Source: Sphingomonadales bacterium Ga0077531
GTDB taxonomy: Bacteria > Pseudomonadota > Alphaproteobacteria > Sphingomonadales > Sphingomonadaceae
Reading direction: 5' to 3'
Assembly: GCA_001464915.1 (NCBI GenBank)
Contig: LNED01000023.1
Location: forward strand, 62,001-126,000
Length of the DNA stretch: 64,000 nucleotides
A program made the translations under genes and the position numbers. This document shows, piece after piece, positions 34,933-44,604 of the stretch. The first letter of the stretch is position 1, and each line of letters starts with the position of its first letter. Under the pieces are notes generated by a model. The model saw nothing but the letters and a program-made list of their open reading frames with translations, was not told the DNA's origin and did no database searches.

Positions 34933-36129
34933 TCAGATCAATTCAACCGCAATCGCGGTGGCTTCCCCGCCGCCGATGCACAGGCTGGCAACGCCCTTGG
35001 TCTTGCCGTGGGCCTTCAACGCGCCGAGCAGGGTGACGATAATCCGCGTGCCGCTCGCACCGATCGGGTGGCCCAATGCCGTGCCGCCGCCGTTGACGTT
35101 GATCTTGTCGTGCGGGATGCCGAGATCGCGCATCGCGAACATCGCAACGCAGGCGAAGGCCTCGTTGACTTCGAACAGGTCGACATCATCGACGCTCCAG
35201 CCTGCACGGTCGAGCACCTTCTGAATCGCCGGGATCGGAGCCGTGGTGAAGTCCGCCGGTGCCTGCGCGTGGGCTGCGGTGGCGACGATGCGAGCGACCG
35301 GGGTTAGGCCTTTCTCTGCTGCGATACTTGCGCGGGTCAACACCAATGCGGCGGCACCGTCCGAAATCGAGCTTGAAGTCGCCGCAGTGATCGTGCCGTC
35401 TTTGGCAAAGGCGGGCTTGAGCTGCGGGATCTTGTCGGGGCGGCCCTTGCCGGGGGCTTCGTCATGTTCGACCACCACATCGCCCGCACGGGTGGCAACC
35501 GTCACCGGGACGACCTCATCGTCGAAGGCGCCGCTGGCAATTGCACGATTGGCACGGGCGAGCGATTCGATCGAATAGGAGTCCATTTCCTCACGCGTCA
35601 TCTGGTACGCGTTGGCGGTGTCCTGCGCGAAGGTGCCCATCGCGCGGCCCGGCTCATACGCGTCTTCGAGGCCATCGAGGAACATGTGGTCATAGGCGGT
35701 ATCATGCCCCAACCGCGCGCCCGAACGGTGTTTTTTGAGCAGGTAGGGTGCATTGGTCATGCTCTCCATGCCGCCGGCCACCACAATGTCGATGGTGCCG
35801 CTGGCAAGCGCCTCTGCGCCCATGATGACGGTCTGCATGCCCGATCCGCACACCTTGTTAACGGTGGTGGCCTGCACCGACAGCGGCAGGCCAGCCTTGA
35901 TTGCGGCTTGTCTTGCCGGTGCTTGGCCGAGGCCCGCGGGCAGCACGCAGCCGATATAGGCGCGGTCGATATCTTCGCCAGTAACCCCGGCGCGCTCAAC
36001 CGCCGCCTTGACCGCCACTGCGCCCAAATCGGTGGCGGATGCATCAGCCAACGCTCCCTGCATCGCGCCCATCGGCGTGCGCGCGTAGGACAGGATCACG
36101 ATTGGGTCGGCGGCGGAAAACTGGGTCAT
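34933..36129 (-). CDS. Acetyl-CoA C-acetyltransferase (thiolase)
   Basis: A 398-residue thiolase. The acyl-accepting cysteine is C94 in NKVCGSGMQT, the histidine lies in GGTALGHPIGASG near residue 353 and the second cysteine is C384 in CIGGGEATA. All three catalytic motifs are intact. It condenses or cleaves acetoacetyl-CoA or longer 3-ketoacyl-CoA. ATG 36129 has AAGGA seven bases upstream; the frame continues further upstream, antisense to the aldehyde dehydrogenase gene, and is not coding there. Confidence 0.92.
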   Translation of the reverse strand: MTQFSAADPIVILSYARTPMGAMQGALADASATDLGAVAVKAAVERAGVTGEDIDRAYIGCVLPAGLGQAPARQAAIKAGLPLSVQATTVNKVCGSGMQTVIMGAEALASGTIDIVVAGGMESMTNAPYLLKKHRSGARLGHDTAYDHMFLDGLEDAYEPGRAMGTFAQDTANAYQMTREEMDSYSIESLARANRAIASGAFDDEVVPVTVATRAGDVVVEHDEAPGKGRPDKIPQLKPAFAKDGTITAATSSSISDGAAALVLTRASIAAEKGLTPVARIVATAAHAQAPADFTTAPIPAIQKVLDRAGWSVDDVDLFEVNEAFACVAMFAMRDLGIPHDKINVNGGGTALGHPIGASGTRIIVTLLGALKAHGKTKGVASLCIGGGEATAIAVELI

Positions 36130-36315
36130 GGCAATGTCCTTGCGCAACGAAGGGGGAGGGTTGCCCGCGATGTAATGCTGCAATGCGATCATGGCAATTG
36201 GGCTGAGGGCAGGCAGCGGTCGTTGCAGCTTGCCACAAGCCCGGCTTTGCGCGAAAACGCGTCGCAAATAGAAACGCATCCATTGATGCTCGAAGAATTC
36301 TGGGAGAATACCACC
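36130..36315. promoter_or_regulatory. Divergent intergenic region between thiolase and aldehyde dehydrogenase genes
   Basis: The 186 bases hold the Shine-Dalgarno sequences of both genes (AAGGA for thiolase, GGGAG for the dehydrogenase) and presumably two promoters. A local palindromic stretch, GCGCGAAAACGCG, lies near 36252. No other feature is supported. Confidence 0.3.
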
Positions 36316-37746
36316 ATGGCCGATGATCGCCGCGAAGAACTCGAAGCACTGCTGACGCGCCAACGCGCTGCCTTCACCGCCTCGCGCCCCGAACCGATGT
36401 CGCAGCGCAAAGACCGCATCCGTCGCGCGATCGCGCTGGTCAAGGATCATGGGCAAGAATTTGCCAAGGCGATGAGCGAGGATTTCGGCAATCGTTCCTA
36501 CGCGCAATCCATGCTGACCGATATTGCCGCCACGGTCGGCGCGGGCAACCATGCGCTCAAGCACATGGATGGCTGGGCCAAGGCGGACAAGCGCAAGGTG
36601 CAATTCCCGCTCGGCCTGCTCGGCGCGCGGGCTGAGGTGCGCTATGAACCCAAAGGCGTGATCGGCATCTTGTCCCCGTGGAACTTTCCGGTGCAGCTCG
36701 CCTTCGGACCGCTGATGCAGGTGCTGGCTGCGGGCAACCGGGCCATGATCAAGCCGTCCGAATTCACCGAGCGCACCAGCGAGCTGATGGCCAAGCTGAC
36801 GGCGGAATATTTCGCGCCGGAAGAAGTTACGGTCGTGACTGGGAGTCCCGAAGTCGCGGCGGCGTTTTCCACGCTGCCGTTTGATCATCTGGTGTTCACG
36901 GGATCAACCGCCACGGGCCGCCGGGTGATGCAGGCCGCTGCCGCGAATCTTGTTCCAGTGACGCTCGAACTTGGAGGCAAATCGCCCGTGATCATGGGCC
37001 GCAACACGGATTTTGCAAAGGCGGGGGAGCGGATCGCGCTCGGCAAGATGCTCAACGCCGGGCAAATCTGCCTCGCGCCTGATTACCTGATCGTGCCCGA
37101 AGACAAGCAGGACGAAGCCATCGCCGGGGTCGTCAGTGCGGCGAGCGCAATGTACCCGCGTGTGCTCGACAATGATGACTACGCCTCGATCGTTTCCGAC
37201 CGCCATTTTGAACGGCTGCAAGGCCTGGTCGAAGACGCGCGCGGCAAGGGTGCCGAGGTGATCGAAGTTAACCCGGCAGGCGAGGATTTCGCCAACGCCA
37301 ACCAGCGCAAAATGCCGCTGACGATCCTCAAGAACGTCACCGACGACATGGCGGCGATGCAGGAGGAAATCTTCGGCCCGGTGCTGCCGGTGATGACATA
37401 CAAGGCGGTCGATCAGGCGGTGGATTACATCAACGACCATGATCGCCCGCTCGGGCTGTATTACTTTGGTGAGGACAAGAGCGAGCAGGAGCGTGTGTTG
37501 ACCCGCACCATTTCGGGCGGGGTGACAACCAATGACGTGGTATTCCACGTGTCGATGGAAGACCTGCCGTTCGGCGGGGTCGGCCCGTCGGGCATGGGCA
37601 GCTATCACGCGGTCGAAGGCTTCCGCGAATTCAGCCACGCCCGCGCGGTCTATCACCAGCCCAAAATCGACATCGCCAAGCTTGCTGGGATGAAGCCGCC
37701 CTATGGCAAGGCCACCGATAAGGCTGCGGCGAACATGATGAAATGA
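36316..37746 (+). CDS. Coniferyl-aldehyde-dehydrogenase-type aldehyde dehydrogenase
   Basis: A 476-residue aldehyde dehydrogenase of the short class resembling coniferyl aldehyde dehydrogenases. The nucleophile is C252 in NAGQICLAPDY and the general base E218 in VTLELGGKSP. The cofactor region is FTGSTATGRRV near residue 194, and GILSPWNFP lies at 117-125. ATG 36316 has GGGAG upstream; an ATG 30 bases earlier is weaker. It oxidises an aldehyde to the acid with NAD(P). The beta-propeller gene overlaps its stop as ATGA. Confidence 0.88.
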   Translation: MADDRREELEALLTRQRAAFTASRPEPMSQRKDRIRRAIALVKDHGQEFAKAMSEDFGNRSYAQSMLTDIAATVGAGNHALKHMDGWAKADKRKVQFPLGLLGARAEVRYEPKGVIGILSPWNFPVQLAFGPLMQVLAAGNRAMIKPSEFTERTSELMAKLTAEYFAPEEVTVVTGSPEVAAAFSTLPFDHLVFTGSTATGRRVMQAAAANLVPVTLELGGKSPVIMGRNTDFAKAGERIALGKMLNAGQICLAPDYLIVPEDKQDEAIAGVVSAASAMYPRVLDNDDYASIVSDRHFERLQGLVEDARGKGAEVIEVNPAGEDFANANQRKMPLTILKNVTDDMAAMQEEIFGPVLPVMTYKAVDQAVDYINDHDRPLGLYYFGEDKSEQERVLTRTISGGVTTNDVVFHVSMEDLPFGGVGPSGMGSYHAVEGFREFSHARAVYHQPKIDIAKLAGMKPPYGKATDKAAANMMK

Positions 37747-38972
37747 AGCTGCTCGTCGCCGCGCTGGCGCTGGCACTGGCCCTTGCCACGCCGCTCGGCG
37801 CGCAAGAGCCTGCGTGGCGCGCGGTCGATGCGGCGACTGGCGAGATTGGCGATGTCGCGGGGCTGGAGGCACTGGCGCGCGATTTTCCCGACAGCGCCAG
37901 TGTGCGACTGCGCGTGTTCAACGCGCAATTGGAAGCAGGCGAGGGTGAGGCGGCGCTTGCCAGCCTAGGCTGGCTCAAGGCGCGGGGGCATGTATTCAGC
38001 GCGCGGGCGCAGGCACAGATCCCCGCGTTGATCGGCCCGGCCCACGCAGAAGCTGCACGCGCGGCGGTCACCGTGGAGCCACTGATCGTCGCCGCGAGTA
38101 CTGTTCAGGACGAAATTCCCGCACAAGCCGGGTTGATCGAGAGTGTTTATGTAACGCCCGTTGGTGAGCCGGGCTTCGCCACTTCGGTGTCCCGTCGCTC
38201 GCTCTTTGTCCGCTTCTCGGAAGGAGATTGGCGCGAGATCGTCGTGCCCCGCGCTCAGGCGCTGTCTGGCGTGGCCTCCCATCCGTATGGCGGATCCGCA
38301 TGGGTTGCCTCGGCCAACATCGACGGCTCGCCTGACGATGGAGAGCGGTTCACCGGGCTAATTGAACTGCCGGGTGATGTTGACGGCAAGATCTATTATC
38401 CCGCTCCCGCCGGGGTGGCAGTGTCCGATCTGGCGGTAGGGCCGGACCGGACGGTTTATGCCAGTGATCCGATGGGCGGCGGGGTCTATCGCGCGCGGCC
38501 CGACGCGGCTGCTCTGGAGCCGCTCGTGGCGCCTGGCACTTTCCGATCTCCGCAGGGCCTTGCTGTGAGTGCGGACGGCGCGCGGATCTACCTCAGCGAC
38601 TACCGCTATGGCCTTGCGGTGATCGACCTTGCCAGTGGAGCGGTGAGGAGGCTCGCCAGCGATGTCCCCGCTGCGCTCGATGGGGTGGATGGCCTGTGGC
38701 TCCACGGGCGCGAACTGATTGCAGTGCAGAACGGCACCGCGCCGATGCGGATCAGCGCCTTCACGCTCTCGGATGATGGGAAACGCATCACCGCCCACCG
38801 CGTGCTGGAACAGGCGCATCCCGAATGGACCGAGCCACTGGGCGGGAGCATTGCCGACGGCGCGCTTTACTATATCGCGACCGGCCAATGGGATCGCTAC
38901 GACAAGGGCGCTTTGCGCGAAGGGATGACGGCAGTGCCCACTGTCATCCGCCGTTTGCCGCTGACGCCGTAA
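37743..38972 (+). CDS. Exported beta-propeller (SMP-30/NHL-like) protein, unknown function
   Basis: A 409-residue protein with a signal peptide ending near LATPLGAQ. A helical TPR-like segment follows (about 35-95). The C-terminal 250 residues look like a beta-propeller, with repeats such as VSDLAVGPDRTVYASDP, PQGLAVSADGARIYLSD and DGVDGLWLHGRELIAVQ. Such domains occur in lactonases and sensors. It is translationally coupled to the aldehyde dehydrogenase by a 4-base overlap; a link to aromatic or lactone metabolism is speculative. Confidence 0.72.
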   Translation: MKLLVAALALALALATPLGAQEPAWRAVDAATGEIGDVAGLEALARDFPDSASVRLRVFNAQLEAGEGEAALASLGWLKARGHVFSARAQAQIPALIGPAHAEAARAAVTVEPLIVAASTVQDEIPAQAGLIESVYVTPVGEPGFATSVSRRSLFVRFSEGDWREIVVPRAQALSGVASHPYGGSAWVASANIDGSPDDGERFTGLIELPGDVDGKIYYPAPAGVAVSDLAVGPDRTVYASDPMGGGVYRARPDAAALEPLVAPGTFRSPQGLAVSADGARIYLSDYRYGLAVIDLASGAVRRLASDVPAALDGVDGLWLHGRELIAVQNGTAPMRISAFTLSDDGKRITAHRVLEQAHPEWTEPLGGSIADGALYYIATGQWDRYDKGALREGMTAVPTVIRRLPLTP

Positions 38973-39109
38973 CCCGAATGGGCAGCAAACGGAACCTGAC
39001 CATCCACAACAACTGTTCGATTTCCTGCAACACACCTAAGGGCTTTTGCCCGAGTCGCAGGCTTGCGCAAGGCAAGCGACGGGCTTAGGGCGAGCGCGGG
39101 ATTAATAGC
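38973..39109 (+). promoter_or_regulatory. Leader of the nuo operon with competing hairpins
   Basis: The 137 bases ahead of nuoA should contain the operon promoter. GGGC-TTTT-GCCC (39040-39051) can pair, but the same GCCC can instead pair with GGGC at 39081-39084. The larger hairpin at 39048-39084 has an inner stem GCTTGC/GCAAGC with a 5-base loop. The two structures exclude each other. They could be a terminator of the upstream gene or an attenuator. No clear -35/-10 pair. Confidence 0.35.
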
Positions 39110-39496
39110 TTGGACATCGCCGTGATCGATCTCAGTCAGTATCTGCCGATACTGTTATTCGTGCTGGTTGCCTTTGGGCTATCGGCGCTGTTCGTGTTTG
39201 CGCCGATGGCGGTCTCGCGCCTTACTGGCACGCACAACCCCGATGCCGAAAAGCTCAGCGAATATGAATGCGGCTTTCCCGCATTCGAAGACGCGCGCAG
39301 CCAGTTTGATGTGCGGTTCTACCTCGTGGCGATCAGCTTTATCGTGTTCGATCTCGAAGCCGCCTTCCTGTTCCCGTGGGCGGTCAGCCTTGGGGAGACG
39401 GGCTGGGTTGGCTGGGGCGGAATGATGGTGTTCCTGTTCATCCTCGCGGTTGGGCTTGCCTATGAATGGAAAAAAGGGGCTTTGGACTGGGAATGA
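39110..39496 (+). CDS. nuoA: NADH-quinone oxidoreductase subunit A
   Basis: A 128-residue membrane subunit of complex I with three helices. The conserved loop [28 protein letters not shown] carries the cysteine and acidic residues near the quinone site. The start is TTG at 39110 (GGGA eight bases upstream) or possibly GTG at 39122, which would begin closer to the usual [11 protein letters not shown]; the sequence does not settle it. The nuoB start overlaps its stop. Confidence 0.92.
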   Translation: MDIAVIDLSQYLPILLFVLVAFGLSALFVFAPMAVSRLTGTHNPDAEKLSEYECGFPAFEDARSQFDVRFYLVAISFIVFDLEAAFLFPWAVSLGETGWVGWGGMMVFLFILAVGLAYEWKKGALDWE

Positions 39497-40071
39497 ATAC
39501 CATCGTTACTCCTCCCCAGGGTTTGCCTGACATTTCCGCGCTGACCACCGCCCAAGGCGGCGAAGTGCGCACGCCTGACGCGTCCTATTTCACCGCGATG
39601 CAGACCGAGGTGAATGACAAGGGCTTCCTTGTCACGTCGACCGAAGACCTGTTCCAATGGGCGCGCACCGGCTCGCTGTGGTGGATGACCTTCGGGCTCG
39701 CCTGCTGCGCGGTCGAGATGATCCATGTAAACATGCCGCGCTATGACATGGAACGCTTTGGCGCAGCGCCGCGCGCGTCCCCGCGTCAATCGGACGTGAT
39801 GATCGTCGCAGGCACGCTGTGCAACAAGATGGCCCCGGCGCTGCGCAAGGTTTACGATCAGATGTCCGATCCCAAATATGTGATCAGCATGGGCAGCTGC
39901 GCCAATGGCGGCGGTTATTATCACTATTCCTATTCGGTCGTGCGCGGATGTGACCGGATCGTGCCGGTCGACATCTACGTCCCCGGCTGCCCCCCGACTG
40001 CTGAGGCGCTGCTGTACGGCGTGATGCAGTTGCAGCGCAAAATCCGCCGCATCGGCACGATTGAGAGGTAA
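39493..40071 (+). CDS. nuoB: NADH-quinone oxidoreductase subunit B
   Basis: A 192-residue peripheral-arm subunit holding the terminal [4Fe-4S] cluster N2. Ligands are the tandem C71-C72 in LACCAVEM, C136 in [11 protein letters not shown] and C166 in [10 protein letters not shown]. It hands electrons to ubiquinone together with NuoD. The ATG overlaps the nuoA stop by four bases. Confidence 0.95.
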   Translation: MNTIVTPPQGLPDISALTTAQGGEVRTPDASYFTAMQTEVNDKGFLVTSTEDLFQWARTGSLWWMTFGLACCAVEMIHVNMPRYDMERFGAAPRASPRQSDVMIVAGTLCNKMAPALRKVYDQMSDPKYVISMGSCANGGGYYHYSYSVVRGCDRIVPVDIYVPGCPPTAEALLYGVMQLQRKIRRIGTIER

Positions 40072-40076
40072 GGGCC

Positions 40077-40859
40077 GTGGCTGTTCACCATTCCGCCCCT
40101 AAATACGCCTCCAACGAAGGCGTGATCGACGCTATCAGCGAAAGCATCAGCGTGTGGCTGATCGAGGCGCACGAAGCGCATGGCGAAGTGTCGTTCCGCG
40201 TAAAGCGCGACGATATTGCCCGCGTGCTGCAAACCTTGCGCGATGATCATGCCTATCAGCAGTTGATGGAAATCGCGGGCGTCGATTATCCCGACCGGGC
40301 CGAGCGGTTTGAGGTCGTCTACATGCTGCAAAGCCTGACCAAGAACCACCGCGTGATGGTCAAATGCTCGGCGGATGAAAACACCCCGGTGCCGACCGTG
40401 ACCACACTGTGGCCGAATGCGGGCTGGCTGGAACGCGAGGTGTTCGACATGTTCGGCGTCACCTTCGCGGGCAACCCTGACTTGCGCCGCATCCTCACCG
40501 ATTACGGCTTTGAAGGCCACCCGTTCCGCAAGGATTTCCCGCTGACGGGCTATACCGAATTGCGCTATTCCGAGGAGGAAAAGCGGGTGGTCTATGAACC
40601 CGTCGAACTCGCCCAGGAAATGCGCGATTTCGATTTCCTCTCCCCGTGGGAAGGCGCTGATTACGAGCTGCCCGGCGACGAAAAATCGCGCGGCGCACCG
40701 ACAGTGAATGATGTGAAGACCACTGAAAAGCCCAGCCAAACTGGTGCAGGCGCAGCCGCCAATACCAACGCCGGCAAGCGTACTTCGGCCGCGCAGAAGG
40801 CTAGCTCCAATGAGGCCCCCGGTGCGCCCGATCCCACCTCGAAGGAGGGCGGAAAATGA
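40077..40859 (+). CDS. nuoC: NADH-quinone oxidoreductase subunit C
   Basis: A 260-residue 30-kDa subunit of the connecting module. The family signature is [12 protein letters not shown] followed by [14 protein letters not shown] and [18 protein letters not shown]. The last 55 residues or so are an added low-complexity Ala/Ser/Thr/Pro tail without recognisable fold. GTG start at 40077, six bases after nuoB. The nuoD ATG overlaps its stop and has the strong Shine-Dalgarno AAGGAGG inside the nuoC tail. Confidence 0.94.
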   Translation: MAVHHSAPKYASNEGVIDAISESISVWLIEAHEAHGEVSFRVKRDDIARVLQTLRDDHAYQQLMEIAGVDYPDRAERFEVVYMLQSLTKNHRVMVKCSADENTPVPTVTTLWPNAGWLEREVFDMFGVTFAGNPDLRRILTDYGFEGHPFRKDFPLTGYTELRYSEEEKRVVYEPVELAQEMRDFDFLSPWEGADYELPGDEKSRGAPTVNDVKTTEKPSQTGAGAAANTNAGKRTSAAQKASSNEAPGAPDPTSKEGGK

Positions 40860-42067
40860 CCATGCAACGCGAAGAATCGCTTACCACCACCGGCGAAGTT
40901 ATTTCCAACTACACGATCAATTTCGGCCCCCAGCACCCGGCGGCCCACGGCGTGTTGCGGATGGTGATGGAGCTTGACGGTGAGGTGATCGAGCGGATTG
41001 ATCCGCATATTGGTCTGCTCCACCGCGGCACCGAAAAGCTGATCGAGCACAAGACCTACCTGCAGGCGCTGCCCTATTTCGACCGGCTTGATTATTGCTC
41101 ACCGCTGGCGATGGAGCATTCCTATGTGCTCGCCATCGAGAAACTGCTGAACCTCGAAGTGCCGATCCGCGCGCAATATCTGCGCGTGTTGTTCGCCGAG
41201 CTGACCCGCATTTGCAACCACATGCTCAACATGGGCGCGCACATCCTCGATGTCGGCGCGTTCACGCCGAACCTGTGGATCATGGACCTGCGCGAGGATT
41301 GCTTGAACTTCTTCGAGCGGGCGAGCGGCGCGCGGATGCACTCCGCCTATTTCCGCCCCGGTGGCGTCCATCAGGACGTGCCAGAAAAGTTGCTGGTGGA
41401 CATCGGCGACTGGCTCGACAACCGCTTTTTCCAGCTGTTCGAAGACGCGATGAGCCTCGTGATCGACAACCGCATCTTCAAACAGCGCAACGTCGATATC
41501 GCAGTGGTCAGCCGCGATGATGCGGTGGCGTGGGGCTTTTCCGGCCCGATGATCCGCGCGGCGGGCATTCCGTGGGACTTGCGCAAGAGCCAGCCCTATG
41601 ATGTCTATGACCGGATGGAATTCGACATTCCGGTCGGCACCAATTCGGATTGCTACGACCGCTTCATGGTGCGCGTGAAGGAAGTCTACGAAAGCGCCAA
41701 GATCATCCGCCAGTGCCTGCGCGATATGCCGCAGGGGCCGATTGCCAGCACCGACGGCAAGGTCTCGCCCCCCAAGCGGGCCGAGATGAAGCAGTCGATG
41801 GAAAGCCTGATCCACCACTTCAAGCTCTACACCGAAGGATTCCACGTGCCCGCGGGCGAGGTTTACGTAGCGACCGAGAGCCCCAAGGGCGAATTCGGCG
41901 TCTATCTCGTCAGCGACGGGACCAACAAGCCCTACCGCTGCAAGATCCGCCCCACTGCCTTCTCGCATCTGCAGGCGATGGACTTCATGTGCAAAGGACA
42001 CATGCTGCCCGACGCGACCGCCATTCTGGGCGCGATCGATGTGGTGTTCGGGGAGTGTGACCGGTGA
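40856..42067 (+). CDS. nuoD: NADH-quinone oxidoreductase subunit D
   Basis: A 403-residue 49-kDa subunit, descended from hydrogenase large subunits, forming the quinone chamber with NuoB. Family segments are [15 protein letters not shown] near residue 22, [14 protein letters not shown] near 50, YFDRLDYCS near 73, [13 protein letters not shown] near 165 and the C terminus DVVFGECDR. It is complete and intact. Its stop overlaps the GTG start of a small non-Nuo gene by four bases. Confidence 0.96.
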   Translation: MTMQREESLTTTGEVISNYTINFGPQHPAAHGVLRMVMELDGEVIERIDPHIGLLHRGTEKLIEHKTYLQALPYFDRLDYCSPLAMEHSYVLAIEKLLNLEVPIRAQYLRVLFAELTRICNHMLNMGAHILDVGAFTPNLWIMDLREDCLNFFERASGARMHSAYFRPGGVHQDVPEKLLVDIGDWLDNRFFQLFEDAMSLVIDNRIFKQRNVDIAVVSRDDAVAWGFSGPMIRAAGIPWDLRKSQPYDVYDRMEFDIPVGTNSDCYDRFMVRVKEVYESAKIIRQCLRDMPQGPIASTDGKVSPPKRAEMKQSMESLIHHFKLYTEGFHVPAGEVYVATESPKGEFGVYLVSDGTNKPYRCKIRPTAFSHLQAMDFMCKGHMLPDATAILGAIDVVFGECDR

Positions 42068-42333
42068 GTAGCGAAGTGCTTCAAGTCTTCTGCCGCCTGC
42101 CTGTCACGCATGGTGCCGAGCAATTCTATGTCGTTGCGGGAATTCACCCTGCAATGCCTGGAAAAGTCATCGTGCAAGCGAACGACGACAATGACTACCA
42201 CGACGAACGTTTTCCAAGCCGCGAAATTGATGCCGCTGTCGGGATAGAATTTCGGGCTGAAAACGAACGATATTCTTGGGAAGTGGCCATGATTGAGGCA
42301 GAACAAGAACTTAGAGAACGTCTCAATGGCTGA
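42064..42333 (+). CDS. Unknown 89-residue protein inserted between nuoD and nuoE
   Basis: An acidic soluble protein starting at GTG 42064 within the nuoD stop (GTGA) and ending eight bases inside nuoE. No family is recognised. Base composition and codon choice are more AT-rich than the flanking nuo genes (for example AAT, GAA, TTT codons). This suggests a different origin or weak codon selection. Coupling at both ends argues that it is translated with complex I. Function unknown. Confidence 0.6.
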   Translation: MSSEVLQVFCRLPVTHGAEQFYVVAGIHPAMPGKVIVQANDDNDYHDERFPSREIDAAVGIEFRAENERYSWEVAMIEAEQELRERLNG

Positions 42334-42994
42334 CCGTACCCCCGCTCCCGACACCCCCGAACTGCGCGCCCGTTGGAGCGCGTTTGCTTGGACGCCGGAA
42401 AACCAGAAAACCGCCGATTGGCACATCGCCAAATATCCGGAAGGTCGCCAGCGTTCGGCTGTGATGCCGCTGCTTGATCTGGCTCAGCGGCAGGTCGGCG
42501 CGGAGACCGATACGCAGGGCTGGTTGCCGCTGCCGGTGATCGAATACGTCGCGCAATATCTCGGGATGCCGGTGATCCGCGTGCTCGAAGTCGCCAGCTT
42601 CTATTTCATGTATAACCTCAAGCCCGTGGGCAAATTCCACGTGCAGGTGTGCGGCACCACCCCCTGCATGCTGCGCGGCAGCGACGACATTATCGCCGCC
42701 TGCAAGAAGCGCGGGATGGAGAAGGGCCACGTTTCGGCGGACGGGCTGTGGACCCTCACCGAAGTGGAATGCATGGGCAATTGCGCCACCGCGCCGATGG
42801 TCCAGATCAACGACGACAATTACGAAGACCTGACCCCCGATCGCCTCAACGCCGTGCTCGATGCGTTGGCTGCGGGTCAGGCCCCCAAGACAGGCACGCA
42901 GGAGCCGGGGCGGCACACCTCCGAGCCTTCGGGCGGGCCCACTACCTTGCAGGACATGGTCAGCGCCAATCACGATTACCGGGGGGATTGGTAA
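42326..42994 (+). CDS. nuoE: NADH-quinone oxidoreductase subunit E
   Basis: A 222-residue 24-kDa subunit with the [2Fe-2S] cluster N1a. Ligands are C109 and C114 in VCGTTPC and C149 and C153 in ECMGNCA. ATG 42326 is preceded by a GAGA Shine-Dalgarno inside the small upstream gene. A short proline/glycine-rich tail follows the domain. It pairs with NuoF in the NADH-oxidising tip. Confidence 0.94.
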   Translation: MADRTPAPDTPELRARWSAFAWTPENQKTADWHIAKYPEGRQRSAVMPLLDLAQRQVGAETDTQGWLPLPVIEYVAQYLGMPVIRVLEVASFYFMYNLKPVGKFHVQVCGTTPCMLRGSDDIIAACKKRGMEKGHVSADGLWTLTEVECMGNCATAPMVQINDDNYEDLTPDRLNAVLDALAAGQAPKTGTQEPGRHTSEPSGGPTTLQDMVSANHDYRGDW

Positions 42995-42995
42995 C

Positions 42996-43139
42996 GTGAC
43001 CGCCATCATCTCGATCATCGGCGCGCTGATCCTCGCATTCATCGCCTACAAGGTGCTGATGGGGCTGGTGCGTGTGGGCGTGATCATCCTGATCCTCGCG
43101 GTGCTGGGTGGCATGTGGTCGATGGGAATGATCGGATGA
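42996..43139 (+). CDS. 47-residue single-helix membrane protein between nuoE and nuoF
   Basis: A tiny hydrophobic protein beginning at GTG 42996 (VTAIISIIGALILAF), with GGGGGA upstream at good spacing. It is nearly all isoleucine, leucine, valine, glycine and alanine, forming one or two membrane helices, and ends MWSMGMIG. It starts one base after the nuoE stop and overlaps the next small gene by ATGA. No family recognised; possible assembly or accessory factor, which is inference. Confidence 0.5.
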   Translation: MTAIISIIGALILAFIAYKVLMGLVRVGVIILILAVLGGMWSMGMIG

Positions 43140-43312
43140 ACCCGCTGACGCTGGCCTTCGCGGTGCTCGGGCTGACAGGCTTTGCGCTGGGTGCGGTCCT
43201 CACCGCAATCGGGCCGTTTGAAATGGGCGTGATCCTGATGGGATTGGGCCTGATGTTTCAGGTGATTTCGCTGGTGCGGATCAAGCGCGCCAAACAACAA
43301 GGAAAGCAGTGA
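43136..43312 (+). CDS. 58-residue two-helix membrane protein between nuoE and nuoF
   Basis: A small protein with two predicted helices (about residues 4-24 and 28-48) and a basic tail, [11 protein letters not shown], that should face the cytoplasm. ATG 43136 overlaps the previous stop as ATGA and its own stop touches the nuoF start as TGATG. No known family. The ordered coupling with its neighbours supports translation. Confidence 0.55.
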   Translation: MNPLTLAFAVLGLTGFALGAVLTAIGPFEMGVILMGLGLMFQVISLVRIKRAKQQGKQ

Positions 43313-44604
43313 TGCTTAGCGATAAGGATCGCATCTTCACCAACGTTTACGGGTTCCAGGACTGGGGCCTGAAGGCAGCGCAGGTGCGCGGCGATTGGGA
43401 TGGGACCAAGGCGCTGCTCGAACGCGGGCCTGAGGCGATTATCGAGGAAATGAAAGCCAGCGGCCTGCGCGGGCGGGGCGGGGCGGGTTTCCCGACGGGG
43501 CTCAAGTGGAGCTTCATGCCCAAGGAATCGCGCGATGGGCGGCCGAGCTTCCTCGTCATCAATGCCGACGAGTCTGAGCCCGGCAGCTGCAAGGACCGCG
43601 AAATCCTGCGCCACGATCCGCACAAGCTGGTAGAAGGCGCGTTGGTCGCCGGCTTCGCGATGCGGGCGCGGGCGGCCTATATCTACGTGCGCGGCGAATA
43701 TATCCGCGAGGCCGAGACGCTGCAGAAGGCGATCGACGAGGCCTATGCGGCAGGCCTGATCGGTAAAAACGCCTGCAAGTCGGGCTATGATTTCGACGTG
43801 TTCATGCACCGCGGTGCGGGCGCCTATATCTGCGGCGAAGAAACTGCGATGATCGAGAGCCTAGAGGGCAAGAAGGGCCAACCGCGGTTGAAGCCCCCGT
43901 TCCCGGCGGGCGCGGGGCTCTATGGCTGCCCGACCACGGTCAACAATGTCGAGAGCATCGCCGTCGCGCCCACGATCCTGCGGCGCGGGGCTGCGTGGTT
44001 CAGCTCCTTCGGGCGCGAGAACAACAAGGGCACCAAGCTGTTCCAGATCTCTGGCCACGTGGAAAAGCCCTGCGTCGTCGAGGAATCGATGAGCATCAGC
44101 TTTGAAGAGCTGATCGAAAAGCACTGCGGCGGCATTCGCGGCGGGTGGGACAATTTGCTGGCGGTGATCCCCGGCGGATCGTCTGTGCCGCTGGTGCCTG
44201 CAGCGCAGATCCGCAACGCACCGATGGACTTCGACGGCCTCAAGGAACTGGGATCCGGCCTCGGCACCGCGGCGGTCATCGTCATGGACAAGTCCACCGA
44301 CATCGTTCGCGCGATCAGCCGCCTCAGCTATTTCTACAAGCACGAAAGCTGCGGCCAGTGCACCCCCTGCCGCGAAGGCACGGGCTGGATGTGGCGGATG
44401 ATGGAGCGCCTGCGCACTGGGGACGCAGCGATCGAGGAAATCGACATGCTGCAGGAAGTCACCAAGCAGGTCGAAGGCCACACCATCTGCGCGCTGGGCG
44501 ATGCTGCGGCATGGCCGATCCAGGGGCTGATCCGGCATTTCCGGCCTGAGTTGGAGCGGCGGATTCACGAGCACAACGCGCAGTTTGCGGAGGCGGCGGA
44601 GTGA
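43312..44604 (+). CDS. nuoF: NADH-quinone oxidoreductase subunit F
   Basis: A 430-residue 51-kDa subunit that binds NADH, FMN and cluster N3. The FMN/NADH glycine-rich loops are [13 protein letters not shown] near residue 60 and [19 protein letters not shown] near 170. The [4Fe-4S] ligands are C347, C350 and C353 plus a distal cysteine in HTICALGD near 393. ATG 43312 has AAGGA eight bases upstream; a GTG three bases earlier is also possible. Confidence 0.96.
   Translation: MLSDKDRIFTNVYGFQDWGLKAAQVRGDWDGTKALLERGPEAIIEEMKASGLRGRGGAGFPTGLKWSFMPKESRDGRPSFLVINADESEPGSCKDREILRHDPHKLVEGALVAGFAMRARAAYIYVRGEYIREAETLQKAIDEAYAAGLIGKNACKSGYDFDVFMHRGAGAYICGEETAMIESLEGKKGQPRLKPPFPAGAGLYGCPTTVNNVESIAVAPTILRRGAAWFSSFGRENNKGTKLFQISGHVEKPCVVEESMSISFEELIEKHCGGIRGGWDNLLAVIPGGSSVPLVPAAQIRNAPMDFDGLKELGSGLGTAAVIVMDKSTDIVRAISRLSYFYKHESCGQCTPCREGTGWMWRMMERLRTGDAAIEEIDMLQEVTKQVEGHTICALGDAAAWPIQGLIRHFRPELERRIHEHNAQFAEAAE

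Noticed and set aside
36130-36888. Upstream extension of the thiolase frame to 36888
   Set aside because: The extension is antisense to the aldehyde dehydrogenase gene; the ATG at 36129 has a good ribosome-binding site and matches thiolase N termini.
44053-44064. CCACGTGG palindrome in nuoF as a second parS site
   Set aside because: Symmetry stops after 8 bases and it matches only about 11 of 16 parS positions; it is explained by nuoF codons.
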